This document shows positions 9,639 through 18,885 of a stretch of DNA of 64,000 nt, one piece after another. The stretch is from Devriesea agamarum (GTDB taxonomy: Bacteria > Actinomycetota > Actinomycetes > Actinomycetales > Dermabacteraceae), in NCBI RefSeq assembly GCF_900070355.1, contig NZ_LN849456.1, forward strand, positions 1,984,001-2,048,000. Reading direction: 5' to 3'. The stretch's first letter is position 1; the number at the start of each line of letters is the position of its first letter. Both the position numbers and the translations under genes were made by a program. Under the pieces are notes generated by a model. The model searched no databases, was not told the DNA's origin, and saw nothing but the letters and a program-made list of their open reading frames with translations.

Positions 9639-9921
9639 ATTATCGAATCCACATCTTTATGGGCGCTACACTCAAGGACCTGACCGTTCCTAATCGTCTA
9701 GAAAACTCACTTCGTTCTCAAGAATCTGTTATCCCCACCGATAACTAAGTACTTCGATCGGTAGCGTGCAATCATCACTGGTGTAGGGCTTGGGGCTCAC
9801 AGATCACGGATCACGGATCACGGATCAGCTTTGGCACAGGCACCAAAGGATCGGCGAGTACCTACCTGCCGTCTACACACCTGCCCGTCCTGCCTTGGTC
9901 CGTACAGCATCTGTGGTGATC

Positions 9922-9935
9922 GTTTCACGTGAAAC
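9922..9935. promoter_or_regulatory. parS: parS site, perfect 14-mer
   Basis: Perfect palindrome GTTTCACGTGAAAC, the conserved ParB-binding core, followed by A. Confidence 0.88.
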
Positions 9936-10067
9936 AAAAGAACGTGTTCTAGCCTACGATCATGACCTTGCTGGCGCGTTCATGCGCGTCGCAGATCATG
10001 CAGCCTCGTCGAGGCTCTCAATTTGAGGAGCATAGGCGGCAAGTTCGGCGACGTTTACCCTCTTTGA

Positions 10068-10081
10068 ATTTCACGTGAAGC
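10068..10081. promoter_or_regulatory. parS-like site, two mismatches
   Basis: ATTTCACGTGAAGC keeps the central TTTCACGTGAA but differs at positions 1 and 13. Confidence 0.4.
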
Positions 10082-10160
10082 ACGGCAACAAGTTTCGGTT
10101 TCGCTTCAGGATTTGGACAGGAATACCCATTGGTCCATGACTAGATACGCGAGCCATCAC

Positions 10161-10174
10161 GTTCCACGTGAAAC
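10161..10174. promoter_or_regulatory. parS-like site, one mismatch
   Basis: GTTCCACGTGAAAC has one mismatch to the parS core. Confidence 0.6.
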
Positions 10175-10443
10175 CTACCGCCATAGTTTGTGGACAATAC
10201 ACCTCATAGCGTTCCGTGCCATGGTTGGCCACACTCAAGCAGTGACGTCCTATAGGTTCAGAAGCGCGAGCTTTCCTCAGTCTCTATGAGATGCCACTTC
10301 AGAAGTCTCCGAGGTACCTGCGCTGATTATGAGGATCCGGGTGCGAAGAACTAAATCTGAAATGCGAGAGCCATAACCCCGAGGCGAAGCGCTGTGGACT
10401 ATCTTTCGTCCAGAATCTCGATCATGCTGCGTGACAAATACAG

Positions 10444-10457
10444 GTTTCACGTGAAAC
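10444..10457. promoter_or_regulatory. parS: parS site, perfect 14-mer
   Basis: Perfect GTTTCACGTGAAAC flanked by G and C, so the palindrome extends to 16 bp. Confidence 0.88.
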
Positions 10458-10701
10458 CTAAACGGACGCCCTAGATATCAGTCGCCTAACCAAGGAGATG
10501 GAACCTGCAGTAGGTGTCTCATACTGTCTATCCACCTGCTCTACCTGCTCGTCTTCTTAGGGTGAGCATCAAAACTCTTCGTCCTCAACCTAGCGACGTA
10601 CGCAGTAGGTAAACCGCGATGTCACTGCCCAGATCTGAAGGTGGGACATAATTCGATCGAGCTCCAGCTGCGTGAGACTAGTTGGACTTCGCCAGCCTAA
10701 G

Positions 10702-10715
10702 GTTTCACGTGAAAC
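10702..10715. promoter_or_regulatory. parS: parS site, perfect 14-mer
   Basis: Perfect GTTTCACGTGAAAC, flanked by G and A. Confidence 0.88.
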
Positions 10716-11006
10716 AGCGGTATTCAAAAGGAGCTCACGAGAGCATGCCACCTAAAAACCTCGCACATCTCGACGCTAGCGGCCCTGAACCTCGTGGCTT
10801 AGCAAGCCATCGCACCCTTGCTAGGTTTTACCATCGCCGCTTACCGCTCGGCAGCCAGACCTTACATAGCGACAAATTTTTGATCATATCGCTACCTAGT
10901 TCCCCAACTAGGAACTCTGTAGAGGTGGGGCAGCCGCTATCCACCTCGATCACTCGTCATGTTTTCATCTCAGATGGAACCATCGTTAGCTCATCGCACC
11001 CTTCCG

Positions 11007-11020
11007 GTTTCACGTGAAAC
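11007..11020. promoter_or_regulatory. parS: parS site, perfect 14-mer
   Basis: Perfect GTTTCACGTGAAAC, flanked by G on both sides. Confidence 0.88.
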
Positions 11021-11173
11021 GAGACTCTAGACAAACGCTCCGAGAGCCAAGTTCGCGAGAAACCATATCCGCAAAACGCATCATCTCTCGCACAAAAACG
11101 TTTGGCTCACTTCAGACCTACTAAAGCTTGCGCACGGTTTCGTAGAAAACGGCCCAGTCCTTCTACTCGACCG

Positions 11174-11187
11174 GTTTCACGTAAAAC
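11174..11187. promoter_or_regulatory. parS-like site, one mismatch
   Basis: GTTTCACGTAAAAC has one mismatch to the parS core. It lies 69 bp before the perfect site at 11243. Confidence 0.6.
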
Positions 11188-11242
11188 ATTCCCAGTCAAC
11201 ACCACTTGCGCAACGTGACCGCGGTATCCGTAGCTACTAGTC

Positions 11243-11256
11243 GTTTCACGTGAAAC
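11243..11256. promoter_or_regulatory. parS: parS site, perfect 14-mer
   Basis: Perfect GTTTCACGTGAAAC, flanked by C and A. Confidence 0.88.
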
Positions 11257-12167
11257 ACATAGGTACCCAACTTGGACAACAGATGCGGCCTAGGTACCGA
11301 ACGGCTCACGGAAAATATCAATCCCCAGAGAGCGACGACGATTCCATCCGCGACTGGCCGCACTTTTCCCTGCTCTCATGAGGTTTCAGGGCACCACGCA
11401 ACGGTGATGCAAAGCCTTAAGGCAACAGGGCAGAGCCATACGGCAACAGCAACTCTTCAACAACAGCCTAGCGCGCAACATCTTCCCCTCAAAGCTCATA
11501 ATGAATCCGATACAGAGCTCCAATCGCCACGGATCCATCTAGTACTACGCAGCACGTCTCAACTCTTGAAGTTTGTTAAAAAACCCTGTGCACCCTCGCA
11601 TCACCGAACGTCGGCTATGTGTCAAGGAGAGTACGACACCTCGCCTTCCCAACAGGACTTACGGTTCCTATATATCGCCGCCTCATGGGGTTTAGGTATC
11701 ACGGGAGGCATTCGACTGCGGTCACGTTGTTTCTACGAGATGCCATTTCCTACAACAGAGATAGGTACCTCATTGGCCCTATCAGCTCAAAGAGAATAAG
11801 CGCCCATCCGAGGTAACAACCTATCCGCGGTAGCACCATCTACTTAGGGCGAGAGTACAACTCCCTAGATCACAACACGCCTATGAGACGTTTCCCTAGC
11901 CTATTGCGCGATGACTAGGTTCTTGGCGGAATACAAACGCACAAACCATGACCAGGTACCGCCTACCATCTAGACATGGTCTTGCCAGCCATCAGAAGGC
12001 GCAGCTGAGCGAATCTGTTCTGGACCAGATCGATACGCTACGACATTGCGGCCCAGCGACGCACCCAGCGAGGCACCAGACGGTAAACAACGGAATCATG
12101 GACGTCGGCTTTCCAGGTCATAAATCGCTGGGTTCTCCGGGCTTCGCATCCTCCAGATGCTCCTCGT

Positions 12168-12181
12168 GTTTCACGTGAAAC
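12168..12181. promoter_or_regulatory. parS: parS site, perfect 14-mer
   Basis: Perfect GTTTCACGTGAAAC preceded by T, as in the Bacillus consensus. It is 93 bp from the next site. Confidence 0.88.
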
Positions 12182-12260
12182 CATGGATGCACGACCGATG
12201 GCGCTCAAAAAATTAGAAGGGTTCCACACGAGTTTTAGGGTAGTTCCGTTTATCCACCAC

Positions 12261-12274
12261 GTTTCACGTGAAAC
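12261..12274. promoter_or_regulatory. parS: parS site, perfect 14-mer, nearest to parB
   Basis: Perfect GTTTCACGTGAAAC, about 545 bp from the 3' end of parB. Confidence 0.88.
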
Positions 12275-12818
12275 CGAGAGCAGCACTGCCCACAGTTTGC
12301 GTCTTGTGGCTTCATCCCTTCTTGAAGCGAGCCGAAGCTGCCAGCAACTGCACGAGGTTTATTCACCGACCACAGCAGAAATAGGCCAAACAATCAAACC
12401 AAAGTGCGACAACGAAGATCCCCGCGCTAGTCCATTCAGGCATATGTTTAGAGAAACCCGGGCTCACACGTGGAGGTCAACATTGACGAGTTGACCCGCC
12501 AAACCACTTGTCACACCCTCACACCGTCAAACATTACAAGCCAAACAACCCTGCCAGACCCGACACACGATGCCCCGCCACACCCTAAAGAGCACTTAAA
12601 CAACACTCTTCACCGTCGCACAATGAGTAGTGGGTGCGATCAGATTCGGCAACCCCAAATCGTCAAACCCAGCCGACCAAGGTTTAAGCCGTACTTAACA
12701 CCTCAAACCACTGAAAACGTGCCGTTCTACTATAGAAAGCTATCGGCAGGCCACCGACAGCCGTGAAACACACACCAGGCGATTGCCAGATCGATCGGCA
12801 CCCATCAGATCGTTCAGA

Positions 12819-14855
12819 TCATTGTTCGTCGATGTGAAGGTCGATTCCCATCCGGTGAGCCAGCTGCTCCAGCTCATCCAGGCTAGTAAACTCCAGAGTA
12901 AGTTTTCCTTTGCGCTTGCCCATGTCGATACGAACCGGAACTTCAAAGCGGTTTGAAATCTGAGAGGTGAGGTCGACGACCCGAGGGTTGTACGTCGTCC
13001 GGCGCGGTGCCGTGCGGCCGCGCACAGGCTGAGTCCCGCCGGCCACAAGCTTTTCAACCGCGCGCACCGACAGTCCCTCGGCGACAATACGTTGGGCCAA
13101 TTCCTCAATGAGGGCGGCATCATCCAAAGAGAGCAAAGCCCGCGCGTGACCCGCAGAGAGCGCACCGGAGGCGAGACGACGCTGAACCAGGGGCGGTAGC
13201 TTCAACAGGCGAAGAGTGTTGGAGATCTGCGGACGGGAGCGTCCAATCCGTTCGCCTAGCTCATCCTGGGTGCATCCGAAGTCATCGAGTAGTTGCTGGT
13301 AAGCGGCAGCCTCTTCCAGAGGGTTCAGCTGTGTACGATGAAGGTTTTCCAGCAAAGCATCGCGCAGAAGATCATCATCGCTCGTTTCACGGATGATCGC
13401 CGGAATCGCGGTGAGTCCCGCTCGCCTGGCCGCGCGCCAACGCCGCTCGCCCATGACCAGTTCAAAAGACTCACCAGCATCGGTAGCGGAAATGGGTCGC
13501 ACCACCACCGGCTGAAGCATTCCAACTTCGCGCAGGGAGTATGCGAGTTCATCGAGCTCGTCGTCGTCAAAGATCGTGCGTGGGTTCCGCGGGTTCTCGC
13601 GAATCTCTTCAATCGGAATTTCAGCGAATTCAGCGCCAGGTACCGACACCAAATCAGGCCCATCATTGATAACCGGGGCGGGCTGATCCTGAGCGTCACC
13701 AGAGCTCTTCGGCGTACTGGCGGCAACCGGCGCTCCCTTCCCAGCCTCAGCCCCCTTGGATCCCTGATGATCCTGCGCACCCTTAGTAGCTCGCACATCC
13801 GGTGCAGTCTGCGCGTCTTTCGCTTCCTCAGCAGGCTTAGTTCCAGCCGTCCCTTTCGCGCTGGTCAGGCTCGGCGACGTACCCGTCGTCCCAGATGCTG
13901 TGGGCGTCAAGGACGCCTTCTTAGAATCGGAAAGACTGTCCTGACCATCACTAGTATCCGGTGTGGATGCCTTGGCCTGAGCGGTTATAGATGCTTTAGC
14001 CTTGGCGGCTCCAGATGCTTCGGTCTTACGGTCACCAGACGCCTTGGCACCAACGTCCTCACCGGCGCTACCGCCAGTGCTCTTGGTCGTGCCACCTGAA
14101 GCCTTTGTACTGCCACCGGGACTCTTGGTGGCCTTCGTGGCCCGACCCCCAGCGGAGCCAGCGGTTACCTTCGTTTTCGACGGTTTTACAGCACCAGGTA
14201 CCTGACCAGAACCCGCCACGTCAGCATCACCCGTCAGCTTGGCACGACTCGTCGCCTTGGCATTACCCGCAGCCTGAGCGCCACCGCTCGTCGTTGCAGC
14301 ACCCTCTGACTTAGCATCATCGCCAGACCGGGCACCACTAGATGACTTAGCAGCCCCCGTTGGTTGAGCAGCTGCGGTAGGCTCCGCGCTACCGCTGGCC
14401 GCGGCAGACCTGCTCGACTTTTTAGTTTTAGCCGGTGTCGCCGACGTAGCAGCTTTGTCCGCAGACGCAGCGCCACCCGTTGCACGGGATCGGGCAGTAC
14501 GTTTGGCACCGTTCTTCCGCTCGGCGGCGGCACGCGCCATGTCTTCAGCAAGATCTCGACGCACGCCCGACGACCGTGTTGTTCCCGACCCGGAATCTTT
14601 CACGACGTCGGAGTCGACCGGCGGGCCGGAAAAGAACATATCGACGGGCCTGCGAGCGGCTTTAGAGGATGTGGCCGCATTCTCGCGTATCCCATCGCCT
14701 TCCTTCACCTGTGTCTTCGGTGAGGGTTGGTCGGCCGCATCTGCCAAGGAGTCGTCAGACTCGTGCGCCGGGGTGCGCACCTGAGTCGTGGGCCTGGTCG
14801 CCGCACCGGGAATGAGTGCGCCAAGACCTCGTCCGAGTCCTCGCTTTTGGGTCAT
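12819..14855 (-). CDS. parB: Chromosome partitioning protein ParB with very long low-complexity linker
   Basis: ParB is a CTP-dependent clamp that loads at parS and spreads to form the partition complex. It starts with the ParA-interacting motif MTQKRGLGRGLGALIP. The ParB N domain begins near residue 408 (FAEIPIEEIRENPRNPR), with the CTP-binding GERRWRAARRAG near 468, the helix-turn-helix CTQDELGERIGRSRPQISN near 527, and a C-terminal dimerisation domain to 678. Typical actinobacterial ParB has about 280-350 residues. The excess is a segment of about 330 residues (roughly 75-405) made almost only of Ala, Ser, Thr, Gly and Lys. ParB is the last gene of the leftward rpmH operon and faces the parS array. 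A 207-bp gap separates it from parA, so it may also have its own promoter. Confidence 0.95.
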   Translation of the reverse strand: MTQKRGLGRGLGALIPGAATRPTTQVRTPAHESDDSLADAADQPSPKTQVKEGDGIRENAATSSKAARRPVDMFFSGPPVDSDVVKDSGSGTTRSSGVRRDLAEDMARAAAERKNGAKRTARSRATGGAASADKAATSATPAKTKKSSRSAAASGSAEPTAAAQPTGAAKSSSGARSGDDAKSEGAATTSGGAQAAGNAKATSRAKLTGDADVAGSGQVPGAVKPSKTKVTAGSAGGRATKATKSPGGSTKASGGTTKSTGGSAGEDVGAKASGDRKTEASGAAKAKASITAQAKASTPDTSDGQDSLSDSKKASLTPTASGTTGTSPSLTSAKGTAGTKPAEEAKDAQTAPDVRATKGAQDHQGSKGAEAGKGAPVAASTPKSSGDAQDQPAPVINDGPDLVSVPGAEFAEIPIEEIRENPRNPRTIFDDDELDELAYSLREVGMLQPVVVRPISATDAGESFELVMGERRWRAARRAGLTAIPAIIRETSDDDLLRDALLENLHRTQLNPLEEAAAYQQLLDDFGCTQDELGERIGRSRPQISNTLRLLKLPPLVQRRLASGALSAGHARALLSLDDAALIEELAQRIVAEGLSVRAVEKLVAGGTQPVRGRTAPRRTTYNPRVVDLTSQISNRFEVPVRIDMGKRKGKLTLEFTSLDELEQLAHRMGIDLHIDEQ

Positions 14856-15062
14856 TCGTCCTGTCCTTCACCCTAAGTCACGGTCATGCGGCCTTGAGCT
14901 GTCCACGATATCGGCGCCAGTACCGTACTGGAACGCGATAACCGGTGGCTCGGCCTCCGCATCATCGTTGCGAACCACGGCCTTACAGCTACCGCGCTCG
15001 CGTCCTCTACGAAATCTACTGTTGTCTATTCTCGTCTATAGCATCCTGATCGGATGCGCCCG

Positions 15063-15998
15063 CTAGCCGATAGCATTCATAGCGATCTCTCGCGCCGCTA
15101 CCCGGTAGGCGATTGCCCCGGAACTGCCTGGATCGTATGAGAGTACCGTCTGCCCGTAACTCGGTGCCTCGGACACCCGAACCGAACGCGGAATAGTGGT
15201 TTCCAAGGTCTGCTCCGGGAAATGTGCGCGGACATCGTCGGCCACCTGGGAGGCCAGACGAGTTCGCCCGTCGTACATGGTGAGCAAAATGGTGGACACC
15301 ATCAGCTCAGGGTTGAGATGAGCCTTAATCAGCTCAATGTTCTTCAGCAGCATGCTCAGCCCCTCCAGTGCGTAGTACTCGCACTGGATCGGAATCAGAA
15401 CTTCACGGGCTGCAACCAACGCATTGACCGTGAGCAGGCCGAGGGACGGCGGGCAATCAATCAGCACATAGTCCAGTCGCTTCTGCCCTATATTTTCGCG
15501 CTCGCGCACATATTCAGCGATGGCATTCTTTAACCGGTTCTCCCGGGCCACCATGGACACCAGTTCAATCTCGGCGCCTGACAGCTCAATGGTCGCCGGA
15601 GCGCATTCGAGATTCTCAATATCCGGGCAGGCAGCTACCACATTCATCATGGGGACCGAATCAACCAGAACGTCATACATGCTCACGACGCCGGAATGGT
15701 GATCAACGCCGAGGGCCGTGGAGGAGTTGCCCTGCGGATCCACGTCGATCACCAGCACATTCATGCCCCCTGTGGCCAGGGCGGCGGCGAGATTCACTGC
15801 GGTTGACGTCTTGCCGACCCCACCTTTTTGATTAGCGACGGTGAAAATCCGGGTCTCAGCTGGGGTGGGAAACACTTGCCCCTCCAGTTCCCGACGACGG
15901 GCGTGGTCTTGCTGCAACTGCCGCAAAAGGGGGGTATCGGCACCGATATCGGCGAGTGGTCCGTCGGAATCGGCGGCCTTCGCGGACTCATCGACCAC
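15063..15998 (-). CDS. parA: Chromosome partitioning ATPase ParA (Soj)
   Basis: This is a deviant-Walker ParA ATPase that binds DNA nonspecifically and moves ParB-parS complexes. GTG at 15998 has an AGGAG ribosome site. Visible motifs are the Walker A KGGVGKTS (residues 58-65), VLVIDVDPQGNSSTALG, and the Walker B YVLIDCPPSLGLLTVNAL. The length of 311 residues is normal. An N-terminal extension of about 50 residues (ADTPLLRQLQQDHARRREL) precedes the ATPase, as in many actinobacterial copies. It overlaps the end of rsmG by 11 bp, implying translational coupling. Confidence 0.96.
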   Translation of the reverse strand: MVDESAKAADSDGPLADIGADTPLLRQLQQDHARRRELEGQVFPTPAETRIFTVANQKGGVGKTSTAVNLAAALATGGMNVLVIDVDPQGNSSTALGVDHHSGVVSMYDVLVDSVPMMNVVAACPDIENLECAPATIELSGAEIELVSMVARENRLKNAIAEYVRERENIGQKRLDYVLIDCPPSLGLLTVNALVAAREVLIPIQCEYYALEGLSMLLKNIELIKAHLNPELMVSTILLTMYDGRTRLASQVADDVRAHFPEQTLETTIPRSVRVSEAPSYGQTVLSYDPGSSGAIAYRVAAREIAMNAIG

Positions 15999-16677
15999 GT
16001 CGTTCTCCTCTCGTCGGACGGCTCCTCAGCCCCTGGCGGTGCACCTGCACCACCACCACTGTAGTGGGGTTCGGCACGTCCCCGACGCCTAGCTCCACAA
16101 TCTGCGGGGCGCCTCCGCCACAAGCGGTGATCACGCGCTGGGCGTCTTCCACTTCGCGAGCGGCTGAGGACCCTTTGAGTGCGATGAGAGAGCCACCGTC
16201 TCGAACGAGCGGTAGGCACCACTTTGAGAGCTTATCCAAGGCCGCCACGGCTCGCGCGGTCACAATGTCCGCATCCAGCTCGCCGTGCAAAGTCTCAGCT
16301 CGCGCCCGGCGAACCTCAACGTCAAGCCCAAGATCCTGCACGACCTCAGTCAGCCAGACCGTGCGCCTGAGCATGGTCTCCACCAGGGTGATCCGCAGAT
16401 CTGGACGGGCAATCGCGAGGACCAGACCAGGTAGACCCGCACCTGATCCCACATCGATCACGTCCCGCGCCGAGGAAGGGATGGCGTCGCTGAGCAGCGC
16501 GCAGTTCAGAATGTGACGCTCCCAGAGCCGCTCAACCTCGCGCGGACCGATCAGACCCCGCTCCACCCCACTAGTCGCGAGGTGCTCAGCGTATGCCTCG
16601 GCATGATGGATCCGCTCGCCGAAAAGGCGCTTGGCGAGCGGCGCATATGTATCGGGCAGGGGCGGCGCGGCGGCCAC
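15988..16677 (-). CDS. rsmG: 16S rRNA (guanine-527-N7)-methyltransferase RsmG (GidB)
   Basis: RsmG methylates G527 of 16S rRNA (E. coli numbering) using S-adenosylmethionine; loss gives low-level streptomycin resistance in many bacteria. The SAM-binding loop VIDVGSGAGLPGLVLAIARP and the family block ERLWERHILNCALL are visible. The 229 residues start at GTG 16677. It lies 6 bp after khpB and overlaps parA, in the usual actinobacterial order. Confidence 0.95.
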   Translation of the reverse strand: MAAAPPLPDTYAPLAKRLFGERIHHAEAYAEHLATSGVERGLIGPREVERLWERHILNCALLSDAIPSSARDVIDVGSGAGLPGLVLAIARPDLRITLVETMLRRTVWLTEVVQDLGLDVEVRRARAETLHGELDADIVTARAVAALDKLSKWCLPLVRDGGSLIALKGSSAAREVEDAQRVITACGGGAPQIVELGVGDVPNPTTVVVVQVHRQGLRSRPTRGERRGR

Positions 16678-16683
16678 GGGAAC

Positions 16684-17346
16684 TCAGCCTTCCGGGTAGA
16701 TGACGACGTGGCGGTTTTTGGCTTCGCCGTCAGACTCGGAACGCAACCCTTGATCTCGCGCGCAGTCGTGGATCACCTTGCGTTCAAACGGGTTCATGGG
16801 GGCAAGCGCAACTGGCTGACCACTCTTGGTTGCCTCGGCGATGGCGGCGGCCGCGGCGTTTTGAAGCTGCTGTCGACGGTCGGCGCGGAATCCGCCAATA
16901 TCCAGCATCAGCCGGGACCGGTTTCCGGTTTTGGTTTGTACGGCGAGGCGGGTGAGTTCTTGCAGAGCATCCAGGAGTTCCCCTTTAGCTCCGTTCATGC
17001 GCACCAGTTGGTCGGCGCTGCGAATCTCGACGGAGGCGCGGTCACCGTCGACATCAATATCGATGTCGCCGTCGAGGTCGGCAATGTCGAGAAGTTCTTC
17101 GAGATAGTCCGCTGCGATGTCGCCTTCTTCTTCCAGGCGACGCAAACGTTCCTGCGGGGTCTCCTCGGGCACATCATCGCGGGTTTCGCTCTCGCGCTGC
17201 GTGGCAGCATCCTGGTTGGCTTCACCGTGATCTGCGGAGGTCTCAGACGCCGCGTTATCGGCGTCGGTCACATCAATATCGGGGACGGATGTTGCGGCCT
17301 CAACGTCGTCGGCTGCTGCCGGATCCTGGAGGGGGGAATTGGTCAT
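16684..17346 (-). CDS. khpB: KhpB/Jag RNA-binding protein (KH and R3H domains)
   Basis: This is a Jag/SpoIIIJ-associated RNA-binding protein. Residues 1-75 are an acidic Asp/Glu/Ala-rich tail. A KH-type domain follows (about 80-150, including DLDGDIDIDVDGDRASVEI), then an R3H domain with RRQQLQNAAAAAIAEATK and the ending NPFERKVIHDCARDQG, VVIYPEG. It sits between yidC and rsmG, its conserved place. Its role in the actinobacterial envelope or post-transcriptional control is known only by family analogy. Confidence 0.92.
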   Translation of the reverse strand: MTNSPLQDPAAADDVEAATSVPDIDVTDADNAASETSADHGEANQDAATQRESETRDDVPEETPQERLRRLEEEGDIAADYLEELLDIADLDGDIDIDVDGDRASVEIRSADQLVRMNGAKGELLDALQELTRLAVQTKTGNRSRLMLDIGGFRADRRQQLQNAAAAAIAEATKSGQPVALAPMNPFERKVIHDCARDQGLRSESDGEAKNRHVVIYPEG

Positions 17347-17421
17347 CAGGGGTCCTTCCTACGTGGCATATGCGCAGCGGGCGGAGCGGGCACCGCAGCC
17401 CGACTCCGCCGCTGCGAGGTC

Positions 17422-18516
17422 TTACTTTTTCTTTTTGCGTGAGGAACGGGATCCGGCATTCCCAGATCCCGCGCGGGAAGCGGAATTGTTCTGGGCTTGC
17501 TGTTTGCGCCGTTCTTCCTGGGCTTTAGCGCGGGCTTCACGAGCTCGGCGCAGCTTCTCCTCATCGCTGAGTTTCTTCCCCTTGGATCGCTTCTTCCCCA
17601 CGGGCTGAACGCGCACGGGCTCGACCGCAGCCTGTGCCGTGGGCGTCTTTTTCTTGGGGGTAAAGTCGATGGGTTCCAGACCTTTGCGGACGCGCCGCGC
17701 ATTAATGCGCTCTTGGCGTTTCTTTTCGGCGGGTGAACCGGGAGTGGGGGTATTGCGGATCACGATCCACTGCTGCACGAGGGTCCACACGTTGGTGGTG
17801 AGCCAGTAGACCAGAACACCGATCGGCATGGTCGGGCCCGTCAGCACGTAGATGAACGGCAGGGTGTACAGCATGACCTTTTGCGTGTTCGCCATCGGGC
17901 CCTCCAGGGCCGTCGGCGGCATATTGCGCATGGTCAGTTCCTTCTGGGTGAAGAAGGTGACCAGGCACATGCCCGCGATCAGAACCCCGGCGAAGATTTT
18001 CGGGGCCACGCCGTCGGTGATGAACGAGTTTGAAATGCCGACGCCGAAAAGGTGAGCGTCGTGAGCGCTTTGGGCCAGCTCATGGGTGAGCGGGCCAAAG
18101 CCCTTGCTGCCCGGTTGCGCGGCTCCGGGAAGCTGATAAAACAGCACCCTGAACAGCGCAAAGAAGATCGGCATCTGTAGCAGCACGGGCAGGCAGGAGG
18201 AGAACGGGTTGGCTTTGGCCTCGCGGTAGACCGCCATCGTTTCCTGGGTCATGGCCTGGCGGGACGCAGGATCCGTTTTGCCCTTGTACTTCTTCTGGAT
18301 GGCCTGGATCTCCGGCGAGACCAGCTGCATCGCCCGGGAGGCGCGGATCTGTTTGACGAACAGCGGAATGATGAGGATGCGGATGACGGCGGTGAGGCCG
18401 ACAATCGAGAGCAGCCAGGTCAGCCCAGAGTCGGGATCTAGGACGACTGACAGCACGGCATGGAATTGCACCATGATCCATGCGACAGCCCATTCGATCG
18501 GGTAGAGAGGATTCAT
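17422..18516 (-). CDS. yidC: Membrane protein insertase YidC
   Basis: YidC/Oxa1-family insertase for membrane proteins, acting alone or with SecYEG. The 364 residues start MNPLYPIEWAVAWIM. The conserved block TAVIRILIIPLFVKQIRASRAMQ, the cytoplasmic coiled region, NPFSSCLPVLLQMPIFFALFRV, and the C-terminal helices (LPFIYVLTGPTMPIGVLVYW) are present. The Arg in TAVIR is the expected hydrophilic-groove residue. A basic Lys/Arg-rich tail of about 90 residues ends in KKKK and probably contacts ribosomes. Confidence 0.95.
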   Translation of the reverse strand: MNPLYPIEWAVAWIMVQFHAVLSVVLDPDSGLTWLLSIVGLTAVIRILIIPLFVKQIRASRAMQLVSPEIQAIQKKYKGKTDPASRQAMTQETMAVYREAKANPFSSCLPVLLQMPIFFALFRVLFYQLPGAAQPGSKGFGPLTHELAQSAHDAHLFGVGISNSFITDGVAPKIFAGVLIAGMCLVTFFTQKELTMRNMPPTALEGPMANTQKVMLYTLPFIYVLTGPTMPIGVLVYWLTTNVWTLVQQWIVIRNTPTPGSPAEKKRQERINARRVRKGLEPIDFTPKKKTPTAQAAVEPVRVQPVGKKRSKGKKLSDEEKLRRAREARAKAQEERRKQQAQNNSASRAGSGNAGSRSSRKKKK

Positions 18517-18609
18517 CGGCCTGATCTTCCTGCCGCCGGGAAGCGCATGACGGTCATGCGAACGGTCGGCTCATGGTCGGGTACCTGACAAGAGTAGATG
18601 GTGGGGAGG

Positions 18610-18885
18610 TCAGTCGTCGCCACGATGTCGTGGATTCGACCACATCCCCGGGGCGGGCACATGGTCGACGCCTCCGTGGGAGAACGGATTGCAGCGCAGA
18701 AGCCTCCATATGGTCAGGAGGGTTCCTTTGAAGGCGCCGTGGATTCGGATGGCGTCGTACCCATATTGGGAACAACACGGATAGTACCGGCATGCTGGTG
18801 GGGTATACCGGGATATTCCCAATTGGTAGCCGCGAATGAGCAGCATCAGCGCTTTACCGGGCAGTGCCATCAGCGCGCGGATCAC
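18610..18885 (-). CDS. yidD: Membrane protein insertion efficiency factor YidD
   Basis: This small 91-residue protein of the YidD family (formerly DUF37) has the hallmark [24 protein letters not shown] and the ending [14 protein letters not shown]. It acts at the membrane with YidC. Its start overlaps the rnpA stop by 4 bp, as is usual for this operon. Confidence 0.95.
   Translation of the reverse strand: MIRALMALPGKALMLLIRGYQLGISRYTPPACRYYPCCSQYGYDAIRIHGAFKGTLLTIWRLLRCNPFSHGGVDHVPAPGMWSNPRHRGDD

Larger units (their letters stand above)
8273..12818. other. 4.5-kb gene-free parS-rich zone beside parB
   Basis: This is a long stretch with no convincing gene. The short open frames present lack ribosome sites, family resemblance and the strong third-position GC of neighbouring genes. 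The base composition looks nearer 50% GC than the roughly 60% of the flanks. It contains twelve parS-like sites (seven perfect 14-mers) between 8786 and 12274, concentrated from 9.6 to 12.3 kb, plus a DnaA-box cluster at 8583-8705 and a 7-bp triplicate GATCACG (9802-9822). The stretch 12.48-12.72 kb is markedly C/A-rich and G-poor on the plus strand. It lies directly downstream of parB. The most economical reading is a chromosomal centromere-like region for ParB loading near oriC. Confidence 0.8.

Noticed and set aside
9802-9828. GATCACG triplicate as an iteron
   Set aside because: Only three 7-bp copies and no associated replication gene; kept only as a note in the parS zone.
12431-12460. 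A further parS site (TGTTTAGAGAAAC)
   Set aside because: It lacks the central CACGTG and has too many mismatches.
8772-12766. Several open frames of 65-175 codons on the plus strand in the parS zone (for example 11272-11799, 10682-11017)
   Set aside because: No ribosome sites, no family resemblance, no third-position GC bias, and several run through parS palindromes. Treated as chance frames.
13293-14784. Large plus-strand frames opposite parB
   Set aside because: Shadows caused by GC-rich codon use and the low-complexity linker of parB.
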